From Betaproteobacteria bacterium (lineage in GTDB: Bacteria > Pseudomonadota > Gammaproteobacteria > Burkholderiales > Casimicrobiaceae): 19,954 bases of DNA. Below are positions 7,839 to 17,912 of this stretch, piece by piece. The stretch's first letter is position 1. Each line of letters begins with the position of its first letter. The stretch is taken from contig VBCZ01000039.1 of assembly GCA_005889025.1 (NCBI GenBank), positions 1-19,954 of the forward strand, in the 5' to 3' direction. A model generated the notes under the pieces. It worked only from the letters and a program-made list of their open reading frames with translations, was not told where the DNA came from and did not search any database. A program made the position numbers and the translations under genes.

Positions 7839-7896
7839 TGCATCACCTCGCTGTAGCGAAGCGAACAGGCGCGGCGGCGACGCCCAATTTCCCTTC

Positions 7897-9876
<1,980 letters not shown>

Positions 9877-10038
9877 GCTGCTTCGCCTCCTCGGTGGCCT
9901 GCTGGGGCCTGAATATCGCGCTTTTCGGCTGCACGATCCAGCCTTGTTAGTCTACCGACTACCAGACAGGGGACGCAAACGGGCACCTGGCAGCCTGATC
10001 AAGGCCGCATTGCCGGAGGTCTTCGAGGCAGGTTGCGA

Positions 10039-10047
10039 TGCTAAAAT
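10039..10047 (+). promoter_or_regulatory. Candidate extended -10 promoter for fumarase
   Basis: TGCTAAAAT fits an extended -10 element (TGn followed by TAAAAT) about 80 bp before the fumarase start. No matching -35 box is evident. The acs-fumarase gap (9877-10124) must hold promoters for both divergent genes; nothing else in it could be assigned. Confidence 0.3.
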
Positions 10048-10124
10048 GCGAACTGCAAGTCGCGCCCTCCCTCCGCGGGGCCGCGGCTGGGCCAGACGGC
10101 CGCGCGTGTCCCGAAGGACCTCCC

Positions 10125-11651
10125 ATGACCCCCATCAAGCAGGACGATTTGATCCGCAGCACCGCCGATGCACTGCAGTTCATTTCCTATTACCATCCCG
10201 TCGACTACATCGAATCGCTTGCTGCCGCATACAAGGCGGAAGAGTCGCCTGCGGCCAAGGATGCAATCGCCCAGATCCTCACCAATTCGCGCATGTGCGC
10301 CGAGGGCCATCGTCCGATCTGCCAGGACACGGGCATCGTCGTCGCATTCGTCAAGGTGGGTATGGACGTGCGCTGGGAAGACGCGACCATGTCGGTGACC
10401 GACATGATCAATGAAGGCGTGCGTCGCGCATACCTCGATCCCGACAATACCCTGCGCGCGTCGATCGTCTCCGACCCCGAGGGTGCGCGCAGGAACACCA
10501 AGGACAACACGCCGGCGGTCGTTCACTACGACCTCGTGCAGGGAGGCACCGTCGAGGTCAAGATCGCGGCCAAAGGCGGCGGGTCGGAGAACAAGTCAAA
10601 ATTCGTGATGCTCAATCCTTCGGATTCGATAGTCGATTGGGTGGTCAAAACGCTGCCGACCATGGGCGCAGGATGGTGTCCGCCGGGAATGCTGGGCATC
10701 GGCATCGGGGGCAGCGCGGAAAAAGCGATGGTGCTCGCGAAGGAATCGCTGATGGAGCCCATCGACATGCATGAGCTCAAGAAGCGCGGACCCAAAAACC
10801 GGCTCGAGGAGCTTCGTATCGAGATCTATGACGCGGCAAACGCGCTGGGCATCGGCGCCCAGGGCCTGGGCGGACTCTCCACCGTGCTCGACGTCAAGAT
10901 ACTCGATTACCCGACCCACGCAGCGAGCAAGCCGGTGGGCATGATCCCCAATTGCGCAGCGACGCGGCATGCGCATTTCACCCTCGACGGAAGCGGCGCC
11001 GCCAGGCTCGATCCTCCCGACCTTGCGCGCTGGCCCGATGTGCACTGGGCGCCGGCGCCCACGTCGAAGCGAGTCGACGTCGATACGTTGACGCGCGAGG
11101 AAGTCGCGAGCTGGAAGCCGGGTGAGCGCCTTCTTCTCAACGGCAAGATACTCACCGGGCGGGACGCCGCACATAAGCGCATCGCCGACCTGTTCGCCAA
11201 AGGCGAGCCGCTCCCCGCCGGCGTCGATTTCACCAATCGCATCATTTTTTATGTCGGCCCGGTCAATCCGGTTCGCGACGAAGTCGTCGGACCGGCAGGC
11301 CCCACGACTGCCACGCGAATGGACAAGTTCACCGAGATGATGCTTGCCAAGACCGGCTTGCTGGCGATGATCGGCAAGGGGGAACGCGGACCGGTCGCGG
11401 TCGAGGCAATCCGCAAATATCGCGCTGCGTATTTGATGGCGGTAGGAGGCGCGGCGTATCTCGTGTCCAAGGCCATCCGCAGCTCGCGCGTGGTCGCGTT
11501 CGGCGATCTCGGCATGGAGGCCATCTACGAATTCGACGTCAGGGATATGCCGGTGACAGTCGCGGTCGACTCCAGGGGAACATCGGTGCATCAGACCGGA
11601 CCGCGAGAATGGCAGCAAAAAATCGGCAAGATTCCCGTCGTGACAGCATGA
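10125..11651 (+). CDS. Class I (iron-sulfur) fumarate hydratase
   Basis: 508 residues. Interconverts fumarate and malate in the TCA cycle using an oxygen-sensitive 4Fe-4S cluster. Cluster ligands can be placed at C66 (PICQDTG), C185 (GAGWCPPGM) and C277 (IPNCAATRH); their spacing of 119 and 92 residues is nearly that of E. coli FumA. The N-terminal alpha-type part (about 1-290) is joined to the beta-type part, which contains GPAGPTTATRMDKFT and ends with the GTSVHQTGPREW region, so it is the single-chain form. The frame is open upstream to an ATG at 10038, but that leader is low-complexity; ATG 10125 has GAAGGA at 10113-10118 and fits the family start. PurB, nearby, also releases fumarate, but the linkage looks incidental. 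Confidence 0.95.
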   Translation: MTPIKQDDLIRSTADALQFISYYHPVDYIESLAAAYKAEESPAAKDAIAQILTNSRMCAEGHRPICQDTGIVVAFVKVGMDVRWEDATMSVTDMINEGVRRAYLDPDNTLRASIVSDPEGARRNTKDNTPAVVHYDLVQGGTVEVKIAAKGGGSENKSKFVMLNPSDSIVDWVVKTLPTMGAGWCPPGMLGIGIGGSAEKAMVLAKESLMEPIDMHELKKRGPKNRLEELRIEIYDAANALGIGAQGLGGLSTVLDVKILDYPTHAASKPVGMIPNCAATRHAHFTLDGSGAARLDPPDLARWPDVHWAPAPTSKRVDVDTLTREEVASWKPGERLLLNGKILTGRDAAHKRIADLFAKGEPLPAGVDFTNRIIFYVGPVNPVRDEVVGPAGPTTATRMDKFTEMMLAKTGLLAMIGKGERGPVAVEAIRKYRAAYLMAVGGAAYLVSKAIRSSRVVAFGDLGMEAIYEFDVRDMPVTVAVDSRGTSVHQTGPREWQQKIGKIPVVTA

Positions 11652-11739
11652 AGCCTTATCCCGCGTAAGCAATGCGACGACCGTCGCCGGCGCAGCAGAT
11701 GAGAACATTGGCTCGGATGCTCGTGTCAACGGCTATCCC

Positions 11740-13983
11740 ATGGTAAAGCTGCGCTCCGGAACACGGCTTGGCGCCGATACGCTTTCGTCGCTGAATGCGC
11801 ATCCCATTCGCCTGGGTCTTCTCACCAAGCTCAATTTGCTCGCAGTCGGATTCATTGTCGCGACCGCGCTCGGCGTAACGGCATTCCTGATCAGCCAGCA
11901 GATCCGCGACGAACAGGCACGGCTGAAGACGCAGGCAGTGGCCATCTCGGCCATGCTCGCCGAGCTTGCCGACGATCCGATAAGCACGTCCGACATGTCC
12001 AACCTCGACCCCATACTTGACAGGCTCGGGTCCAATCCGGACATCGCCTACATCGTGGTGGAAGACGTCCAGCGAAAACCGCTGATGACCCGCCTATACG
12101 GCGACGCCACTCTCCCTCCGCGTCCGGATACCTTGCCGGCTCACAGCGACATGATTGCCGCTGAACAAAAGGACGCCGGCCGGCGGTATTTCGACGTTGC
12201 CCTGCCCGTGCTCTCCTCGCGGATGCCCGGGAAGGCGGCGCCTGCGGCGCAGCGGCCGGTCATCGGTTACGTGCGGCTGGGAATGAGATTCGACAGCAGC
12301 AAGGGCCAACTGCAAGGCAATTTGCTCGGAGCGCTGTCGGTGGTCGGCGCGCTGGTGGTCGTTGCCATCATATTCACGCTGCTGCTGACCCGCAGGCTGA
12401 TAAGACCGATCCGCCAGCTCATGCGCGCGGCGCGCGCTGTCGGCGCGGGCAAGCTCAACGTCTACGTGGCCGCGAGATCGAACGACGAGCTGGGGCTGCT
12501 CACCCACACCTTCAATCATATGACGCAACGGCTCTCTGAGTCGCAGGCGCAGGTAAGTAGCTACCAGCGCACGCTCGAAGAAAAGGTTGCGCAGCGGACC
12601 AAGGAGCTCGAGGTCGCGACTTCGCAGGCGTTCAAGCTCGCGCAACACGACATCCTCACCGGGTTGCCGAACCGCGCATTTCTCAATCAGCGGCTCAAAC
12701 AGATCGTCGCCCAGGCTGCGCGCGATGGCCACCAGGTCGCATGTCTTTTCCTGGATTTCGACCACTTCAAGCGCATCAACGACACGATGGGGCACGACGC
12801 CGGCGACCATCTGCTGCAGGCGATCTCGCAGCGCCTTACCAGCGCCGTACGGGAATCCGACACTGTCGCGCGTTTGGGGGGAGACGAGTTCGTCGTGATT
12901 CTTCCAGCCCTCGACCCCGCCAAGGCCATGCTGGAAATCATGACGGTGCTCACCCGCGTGCGCGAGTCCTTCCTCGCGCCGTTCAAACTCGGCGATCAAG
13001 CGCCGACGCTGACATGCTCGGTCGGCGTTTCCGTTTATCCGATCGACTCCACCGACCCCGGCGGCATGATCAAGCAGGCCGACACCGCCATGTACGCCGC
13101 GAAGGAAGCCGGCCGCAATGCGTACCGCTTTTATACAGCCGATATGAACGCGCGAGTCCAGGCGCGCTTGCAGCTCGAGACCGACATGCGCCGCGGGCTG
13201 ATGGACGACGAATTTTTCCTCGTCTACCAGCCGCAGGTGGAGATGCGCACCGGCCGGGCCAGCGGCGTCGAAGCGCTGCTGCGCTGGCGCGATCCCGAGC
13301 GTGGCGTCATCGGGCCTTCAGAATTCATTCCTGTAGCCGAGGAATCCGGAATGATTCAGATACTCGGAGCACGCGTGTTGCGCGACGCGTGCAAGCAGGT
13401 GATGACCTGGCACCGTCACAACATGTTGCTGCGTCTGTCGGTCAATCTGTCGGTGCAGCAGTTGCAGCACGAAAGCTGGATGTCGGTTGTCGAGGAAGCG
13501 TTGCGCGCGAGCGGACTGCCCGCGCGTTACCTCGACCTCGAGATCACCGAGAGCGTCATCATCACCCACCCCAACGAGGCAGTCGCAACGTTGATGAAGC
13601 TAAAACAGATGGGTGTATCGATCACCGTGGACGACTTCGGCACCGGTTATTCGAGCTTGTCGTACCTGGCGCGGCTGCCTATCCAGGGCGTGAAGATCGA
13701 CCAGCGCTTCGTTCATGGCCTCGAACAGAACAAGAACGACGAGGCGATCATTCTGGCGATCATCGCGATCTCGCACAGCCTGGGATTGCGTACGATTGCC
13801 GAGGGCATCGAAACCGTGACGCAGTTCCAGTACCTGAAGAGCCATGGTTGCGAGGAAGCGCAGGGCTATCTCATCTCTCGTCCTCTTGAGGAACCCGAGT
13901 TGCGCGCGTGGTGGAAGATGCAGGACGAAGAGAATCGAATTGTCGGCCGCCAGCCCGAACTGTGGCGCCAGGACGCCTCCTGA
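11740..13983 (+). CDS. Membrane-bound c-di-GMP regulator with HAMP, GGDEF and EAL domains
   Basis: 747 residues. Two membrane helices (about 28-51 and 195-218) enclose a periplasmic sensor region, followed by HAMP (about 218-270), a coiled coil (about 265-295), a GGDEF domain (about 296-465) and an EAL domain (about 475-725). The cyclase site is canonical, GGDEF at 380-384, with an RxxD inhibitory site (RESD, 371-374) five residues before it. The phosphodiesterase side keeps EAL (511-513), NLS (569-571), EITES (601-605), DDFGTGYSS (631-639), KID (652-654) and the glutamate of EGIET, so both activities look possible. This suggests a bifunctional enzyme whose output depends on the periplasmic signal, which is not known. 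ATG at 11740 follows fumarase by 88 bp with a weak ribosome site. Confidence 0.94.
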   Translation: MVKLRSGTRLGADTLSSLNAHPIRLGLLTKLNLLAVGFIVATALGVTAFLISQQIRDEQARLKTQAVAISAMLAELADDPISTSDMSNLDPILDRLGSNPDIAYIVVEDVQRKPLMTRLYGDATLPPRPDTLPAHSDMIAAEQKDAGRRYFDVALPVLSSRMPGKAAPAAQRPVIGYVRLGMRFDSSKGQLQGNLLGALSVVGALVVVAIIFTLLLTRRLIRPIRQLMRAARAVGAGKLNVYVAARSNDELGLLTHTFNHMTQRLSESQAQVSSYQRTLEEKVAQRTKELEVATSQAFKLAQHDILTGLPNRAFLNQRLKQIVAQAARDGHQVACLFLDFDHFKRINDTMGHDAGDHLLQAISQRLTSAVRESDTVARLGGDEFVVILPALDPAKAMLEIMTVLTRVRESFLAPFKLGDQAPTLTCSVGVSVYPIDSTDPGGMIKQADTAMYAAKEAGRNAYRFYTADMNARVQARLQLETDMRRGLMDDEFFLVYQPQVEMRTGRASGVEALLRWRDPERGVIGPSEFIPVAEESGMIQILGARVLRDACKQVMTWHRHNMLLRLSVNLSVQQLQHESWMSVVEEALRASGLPARYLDLEITESVIITHPNEAVATLMKLKQMGVSITVDDFGTGYSSLSYLARLPIQGVKIDQRFVHGLEQNKNDEAIILAIIAISHSLGLRTIAEGIETVTQFQYLKSHGCEEAQGYLISRPLEEPELRAWWKMQDEENRIVGRQPELWRQDAS

Positions 13984-14000
13984 GAATCGGTGAGAATCGG
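13981..14000. repeat. Tandem 10-bp duplication carrying the GGDEF-EAL stop codon
   Basis: TGAGAATCGG occurs twice in a row (13981-13990 and 13991-14000). The first TGA is the stop codon of the gene. The second copy runs directly into the GGGGTCAGACCCC palindrome. Confidence 0.9.
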
Positions 14001-14068
14001 GGTCAGACCCCATTTTCTCTCACATTTTCTCGCACGCGCAGAAAATGCAGAAAATGGGGTCTGACCCC
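13999..14068. terminator. Perfect 20-bp inverted repeat of the GGGGTCAGACCCC type; possible two-way terminator
   Basis: GGGGTCAGACCCCATTTTCT (13999-14018) is mirrored exactly at 14049-14068, with a 30-base middle holding further ATTTTCT and AGAAAAT copies (14024-14030, 14040-14046). Each arm is also a small GC hairpin (GGGGTC-A-GACCCC) followed, in its own outward reading direction, by ATTTTCT, so each convergent gene meets a hairpin plus T-rich tract. The GGGGTCAGACCCC core resembles dispersed repeats often found in proteobacteria, some of them linked to REP-associated transposases; that link is recalled, not shown here. The hairpin stem is short, so the terminator role is an inference. Confidence 0.65.
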
Positions 14069-14640
14069 TAAAGATCCGAGCGCAGATCGACGTCGCGCAC
14101 GACTCCTGGATCGTCGGTGTCGATAAGCGTGAGCGACTCCGCATTCGCGGCGAGAACACGCTTGGCGCCTTCGTCTCCCGAGAGCGCGCAAAGATCGCTG
14201 AAGTAACGCGCCGATATCGCGACCGGGTGGCCGCGCACGCCGCGATGCGACGGCGCGGCGAGCAGCGCGCCCTCGCGCAGCGCATCCGCAACGCGGGCGA
14301 TGGTTTCGCCCGCGATCCAGGGCATGTCGGCAAGCGCAACGACCCATCCCTTGACGACGGGTGCGGCGCGAACACCCCAAGCAAGGCTCTCTCCCATGCC
14401 GTCGGCCGCGCTGGCGCACACCGTCACGCGCGCGCCGCCGCGCGCCAGCGATCGGGCAAGCGCGTCATCGCCCGGTCGAACGACGGCGACGACCGCGTCG
14501 ACCCCGGCGGTAAGGTTGGCAAGCGCCCGCTCGCCGATCATCGCGCCGTCGTGGAGCGCCGCCAGCAGCTTGGCGCCGCCGTAGCGCGACCCGCTCCCCG
14601 CGGCAAGCAATATGCCGAGCACAGGCGCGCCTGATTCCAT
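14068..14640 (-). CDS. MobA/MocA-like nucleotidyltransferase
   Basis: 190 residues in the MobA-like NTP-transferase family. The N-terminal nucleotide-binding loop LAAGSGSRYGGAKLL (12-26), ALADMPW with metal-binding D105, and RGHPV (136-140) are visible. Relatives include MocA, which attaches CMP to molybdopterin, and other small nucleotidyltransferases; the size and the RGHPV motif favour MocA-like over MobA, but no molybdoenzyme genes lie nearby to settle it. ATG at 14638-14640 is 39 bp downstream of the solute-binding protein gene on the same strand, so the two may be cotranscribed. Its TAG stop (14070-14068) shares a base with the inverted repeat at 13999-14068. Confidence 0.8.
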   Translation of the reverse strand: MESGAPVLGILLAAGSGSRYGGAKLLAALHDGAMIGERALANLTAGVDAVVAVVRPGDDALARSLARGGARVTVCASAADGMGESLAWGVRAAPVVKGWVVALADMPWIAGETIARVADALREGALLAAPSHRGVRGHPVAISARYFSDLCALSGDEGAKRVLAANAESLTLIDTDDPGVVRDVDLRSDL

Positions 14641-14679
14641 TCTAAAGGGAGATCCTTCGACTCGCTCTTCGCGCTCGCG

Positions 14680-15825
14680 TCACTCCGGAAGCAGCCGGAA
14701 CCTTCCGTCCTTGACAATAACCAGCACGCGCGCGCGCTCATCCATGCCGTTGTGATTGGTCGCGCTCATGTTGAAAACGCCCTGGCAGCCGATGACGTCG
14801 TGCTGCTGCTCCAGCGCGTCCCTCAGCGCGACGCGAAAGTCTTCGGTGCCGGGCTTCGCCTTTTTCAGCGCCATGGGAATCGCCTGCTGCAGCAGCAGTC
14901 CCGCGTCGTAGGTGTTCGCCCCAAATGTCGCCGGACGCACGCCGAATTGCTTTTCGTATGACGCCATATAAGTGCTTGCGACTTTCTTGATCGGATCGCC
15001 CGGAGCGATATCGTCGATCACGAGCATCGAGCCGGCTGCAAGGACGGTACCCTCGACTTTTTCCTTGCCGAGCCGGATGAAATCGTCGGTGGCCACGGCG
15101 TGTGTCTGGTAGACGCGGCCCTTGTAACCCTGATCGTAGAGCGTCGCTTGCGGCAGCACGGCAGGCCCGCCGACCGCCGCGATCAACACTGCGTCCGGCT
15201 TTGCAGCGATCAGCTTGAGCGTCTGCCCGGTTACGCTCTGGTCAGTCCGCGCATAGCGCTCGTTGGCAATGATTCGTATGCCGGCGCTCGCAGACAGAGC
15301 GCCGAACACCTTGTACCAATTCTCGCCGTAGGGGTCGTTGAAGCCGATGAAGCCGACGGTTTTGATGCCGTTTTTGACCATGTGCTTGAGCAACGCGGCG
15401 GCAATCAAGTCGTCGTTCTGCGTCGTCTTGAACACCCAGCGCCGCTTGGCGTCGATCGGCTCGACGACCGAAGACGTGCCCACTGTCGCTAGGAGCGGCA
15501 CCTTGTTCTCCGCGATGATGTCCAGGATGGCGAGCGCGTTGGGCGTCGTCGAAGGCCCGATCAAGGCGTCGATGCGATCTTCGGAGATCAGCTTCTTGGC
15601 GTTTTGCACCGCCCGTGTCGTGTCGCCGCCGTCGTCGAGCTGTATGTATTCGATCGTCGCGTCGCCGATCCTGCGGGCGAGCAGCTCGCCGGTGTTTTTT
15701 TGCGGAATGCCGATTGCGGTCGTGGGACCCGTCGCGGAGACCATCAGTCCGATCTTGACCTGTGCGGTCGCAGTGCCGAGCAACAACCCGAACGTGACGA
15801 GGATGGCAGCGAATCTGGTGAGCAC
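14680..15825 (-). CDS. LivK-type ABC transporter solute-binding protein
   Basis: 381 residues in the branched-chain amino acid type of periplasmic binding protein (Peripla_BP_6). A signal peptide of about 21 residues (MLTRFAAILVTFGLLLGTATA) precedes VKIGLMVSATGPTTAIGIPQ. Later landmarks are the conserved DDGGDTTRAVQNAKKLI, DALIGPSTTPNALAI and the hinge regions around GFIGFNDPYGENWY. Family members bind amino acids, amides or aromatic acids; the ligand cannot be told from sequence. The start is GTG at 15823-15825 with GGAGA just upstream. No permease or ATPase gene is adjacent, so it must use a transporter encoded elsewhere. It precedes the nucleotidyltransferase gene. Confidence 0.9.
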   Translation of the reverse strand: MLTRFAAILVTFGLLLGTATAQVKIGLMVSATGPTTAIGIPQKNTGELLARRIGDATIEYIQLDDGGDTTRAVQNAKKLISEDRIDALIGPSTTPNALAILDIIAENKVPLLATVGTSSVVEPIDAKRRWVFKTTQNDDLIAAALLKHMVKNGIKTVGFIGFNDPYGENWYKVFGALSASAGIRIIANERYARTDQSVTGQTLKLIAAKPDAVLIAAVGGPAVLPQATLYDQGYKGRVYQTHAVATDDFIRLGKEKVEGTVLAAGSMLVIDDIAPGDPIKKVASTYMASYEKQFGVRPATFGANTYDAGLLLQQAIPMALKKAKPGTEDFRVALRDALEQQHDVIGCQGVFNMSATNHNGMDERARVLVIVKDGRFRLLPE

Positions 15826-15960
15826 GTGGATCTCCGGGGCATGAGCGCAAAGACGCGCATCCTAAGCCCTCGGCCGCGCAACGACAAGCTGCGACGCGAG
15901 TGCCTGAGTGCCGTGCATCGATCGGCCCGCCGAGAGTTGAGCGAGCGGAGCAGTCGAGCG

Positions 15961-17172
15961 TCACGCAGCGAGGCCTGCGGCGTGCCCCGACGCCCACGCC
16001 CACTGGAAGTTGTAGCCGCCCAAGTGGCCAGTGACATCGACGACTTCACCGATAAAAAAAAGACCCGGTACGCGCGTCGCTTCCATTGTTTTGGACGATA
16101 ACTCCCGCGTGTCGACGCCACCCAGCGTCACCTCGGCCTTGTTGTAGCCCAGTGTGCCCGACGGCAGAAGTGGCCAGTCGTTGAGCGACACGCCAAGCGC
16201 CTGCACGCGGGCGTCGGAAAGCCGGCTCATCGGCTGCGTCGCATCCTGCGCCTCGCTCCATTGCTGCGCGAAGCGCTTCGGCAGGTGCTGGCCCAGCACC
16301 GCATGCAGTCGCGCCGACGATGCATGTTCGGCGCGCAGCCACGCCGCGCCGTCGCGGTCGGGGAGCAAGTCGATGTGGATCGGCTCCCGTCCGTTCCAAT
16401 ACGAAGAGATCTGCAGGATGGCGGGGCCCGACAGGCCGCGATGGGTGAACAACAGGTTTTCGCGGAAGCGGCCGCCGTTGCAGGACACCTCCGCATCGAG
16501 CGAGACTCCCGCCAGGTCGCCGTAGCGCGCAAGCGTGGCGGTATCGCATGCGAGCGGCACCAGCGCGGGCCGCGGGGCAATGACGGAAAGCCCGAACTGC
16601 TCGGCGATTCGATAGCCGAAAGGCGTCGCGCCTATCTTGGGCACGGTCAAGCCTCCGGTCGCGATGACCAGCGACTCCGCCCTTACCGTCCCGGTAGATG
16701 TCGCTACGTCGAATCCGTTGTTGTCGCGCACGATGTCGGTCACGTTGCAGGGCATCCGCCACTCGACGTCCGCACGATCGCATTCGGTCACAAGCATCGA
16801 AATGATGTCCTGCGCGGTGTTGTCGCAGAACAGCTGCCCGAGCTTTTTCTCGTGCCATGCGATCCCGTAACGCTCGACGAGATCGATGAAGTCCCGCGGG
16901 GTGTAGCGAGCCAGCGCCGAGCGGCAGAATTCGGGGTTTTGCGACAGGAAATTCGCCGGGCTCGCATTGATGTTGGTGAAATTGCATCGCCCCCCGCCGG
17001 AAATGCGGATTTTTTCCCCGATCAGATGATAGTGCTCGATGAGGAGCACCCGCCGCCCGCGTCGTGCCGCGATTGCGGCGCACATCATGCCGGCCGCGCC
17101 GGCGCCGACGACAACGACGCCATAGGATCCTCGGCCATGATGAGTGGCTCGCGCAGTTTTCAAACCAATCAT
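15961..17172 (-). CDS. HI0933/YhiN-family flavoprotein (NAD(P)/FAD-dependent oxidoreductase)
   Basis: 403 residues from ATG at 17172. An N-terminal FAD-binding Rossmann motif, GVVVVGAGAAGMMCAA, and the family signature GEKIRISGGGRCNFTN are followed by GLSGPAILQISS and the C-terminal hallmark FFIGEVVDVTGHLGGYNFQWAWASG. Members are widespread and uncharacterised flavoproteins; the redox substrate is unknown. The frame stays open to an ATG at 17253, adding 27 residues, but that extension is encoded largely by three tandem 16-bp repeats and has no family counterpart, so the inner ATG is preferred, though its ribosome site is weak. It is divergent from the small secreted protein gene. Confidence 0.88.
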   Translation of the reverse strand: MIGLKTARATHHGRGSYGVVVVGAGAAGMMCAAIAARRGRRVLLIEHYHLIGEKIRISGGGRCNFTNINASPANFLSQNPEFCRSALARYTPRDFIDLVERYGIAWHEKKLGQLFCDNTAQDIISMLVTECDRADVEWRMPCNVTDIVRDNNGFDVATSTGTVRAESLVIATGGLTVPKIGATPFGYRIAEQFGLSVIAPRPALVPLACDTATLARYGDLAGVSLDAEVSCNGGRFRENLLFTHRGLSGPAILQISSYWNGREPIHIDLLPDRDGAAWLRAEHASSARLHAVLGQHLPKRFAQQWSEAQDATQPMSRLSDARVQALGVSLNDWPLLPSGTLGYNKAEVTLGGVDTRELSSKTMEATRVPGLFFIGEVVDVTGHLGGYNFQWAWASGHAAGLAA

Positions 17173-17193
17173 CCCGAGCTTATTCTTGCTGTG

Positions 17194-17241
17194 TGATGCA
17201 GATTTTGTGCGATGCAGGCTTTGTGTGATATAGATTTTGCG
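17194..17241. repeat. Three tandem 16-bp repeats upstream of the flavoprotein gene
   Basis: TGATGCAGATTTTGTG (17194-17209), CGATGCAGGCTTTGTG (17210-17225) and TGATATAGATTTTGCG (17226-17241) lie end to end. They are more AT-rich than the surroundings and end 21 bp before the preferred flavoprotein start. They may be operator-like sites, or simply a small tandem expansion read through by the longer form of the protein. Confidence 0.8.
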
Positions 17242-17348
17242 GCCACAGTACATTGGAGGGAGATTCCGTTATGATTCACTTGCCTGACAAAATTTTGATC
17301 CTGGAGGACCGGCGACTCTTGCACAAGAATCATCGATAGGGGAGCGAT

Positions 17349-17759
17349 ATGAAATCCATTTCTGCATTAATTGGAAACGCTTTTTTGCTGGCGCTCGCGA
17401 GCACGACTCTGCCTGATGTCTGCGCTGCAGACCCGCTGCCGAGCGCAATGTCCGGCCTCTGGATCGTCGAGAATCCCGGTGCCCGAAGAGCGGGCGGCGG
17501 CGACTGGTCGATCAGGATCGACAAGACTACCGCCGATGGTTCGTTTGAAGGAAAAATCAGCTTCAACGGCCAGAACTGTCACGGAGTCGATATGCCGATG
17601 AAGGGTTCTTATAATGGAACCGATTTGGTCATCGAGGTCCCAAATCTTGGCGCGTGTGGAGCTTCGACGGCGACGTTGAAGCGAACGGGGGGAGAGCACC
17701 TCTTCGAAGGGGGGATGTCACACAATCCCAGGATTCGGGAGTATCTCGATGCCAAATAA
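17349..17759 (+). CDS. Small secreted protein of unknown function
   Basis: 136 residues. An N-terminal signal (about 1-26, MKSISALIGNAFLLALAS..., cleavage plausible after VCA) leaves a mature part of about 110 residues. This part begins around SGLWIVENPG, is rich in glycine and beta-prone stretches (DWSIRIDK, SFEGKISFNGQNCHG, TDLVIEV, TATLKRT), and has two cysteines, C77 and C103, that could form a disulfide. The pattern suggests a small periplasmic beta-barrel or beta-sandwich of the kind that changes little besides its ligand loops; no family is recognised and no function is proposed. ATG at 17349 is well supported by AGGGGAG at 17338-17344. It stands alone, divergent from the flavoprotein and convergent with dnaJ. 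Confidence 0.75.
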   Translation: MKSISALIGNAFLLALASTTLPDVCAADPLPSAMSGLWIVENPGARRAGGGDWSIRIDKTTADGSFEGKISFNGQNCHGVDMPMKGSYNGTDLVIEVPNLGACGASTATLKRTGGEHLFEGGMSHNPRIREYLDAK

Positions 17760-17912
17760 CGCGCCGGGTCTGCCGGGCCCCCGCCATATCGTTGCAGACG
17801 GATTCGCGTTGCCGCGTCGAGCGATCCAGGATGAGCCCGGATAAATCCAGGGAGAATACCGCGCTCGGCGAAACACCGGATTCTGCTTGGCTTTGCAAGC
17901 CAGGTGGTCGGG

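Noticed and set aside
10038..10124. Longer fumarase start
   Set aside because: The leader has no family counterpart, and ATG 10125 has a suitable ribosome site.
10596..11729. Minus-strand frame opposite the fumarase gene
   Set aside because: It is antisense to a complete conserved enzyme, with no recognisable domain and composition typical of a shadow frame.
12741..13889. Alternative forward frame inside the GGDEF-EAL gene
   Set aside because: The overlapping GGDEF-EAL frame carries all catalytic motifs; the alternative frame is Arg-rich noise.
17880..17912. Intrinsic terminator after dnaJ
   Set aside because: Only a six-base GGCTT/AAGCC-type stem is present and no T-run follows on the dnaJ-coding strand.
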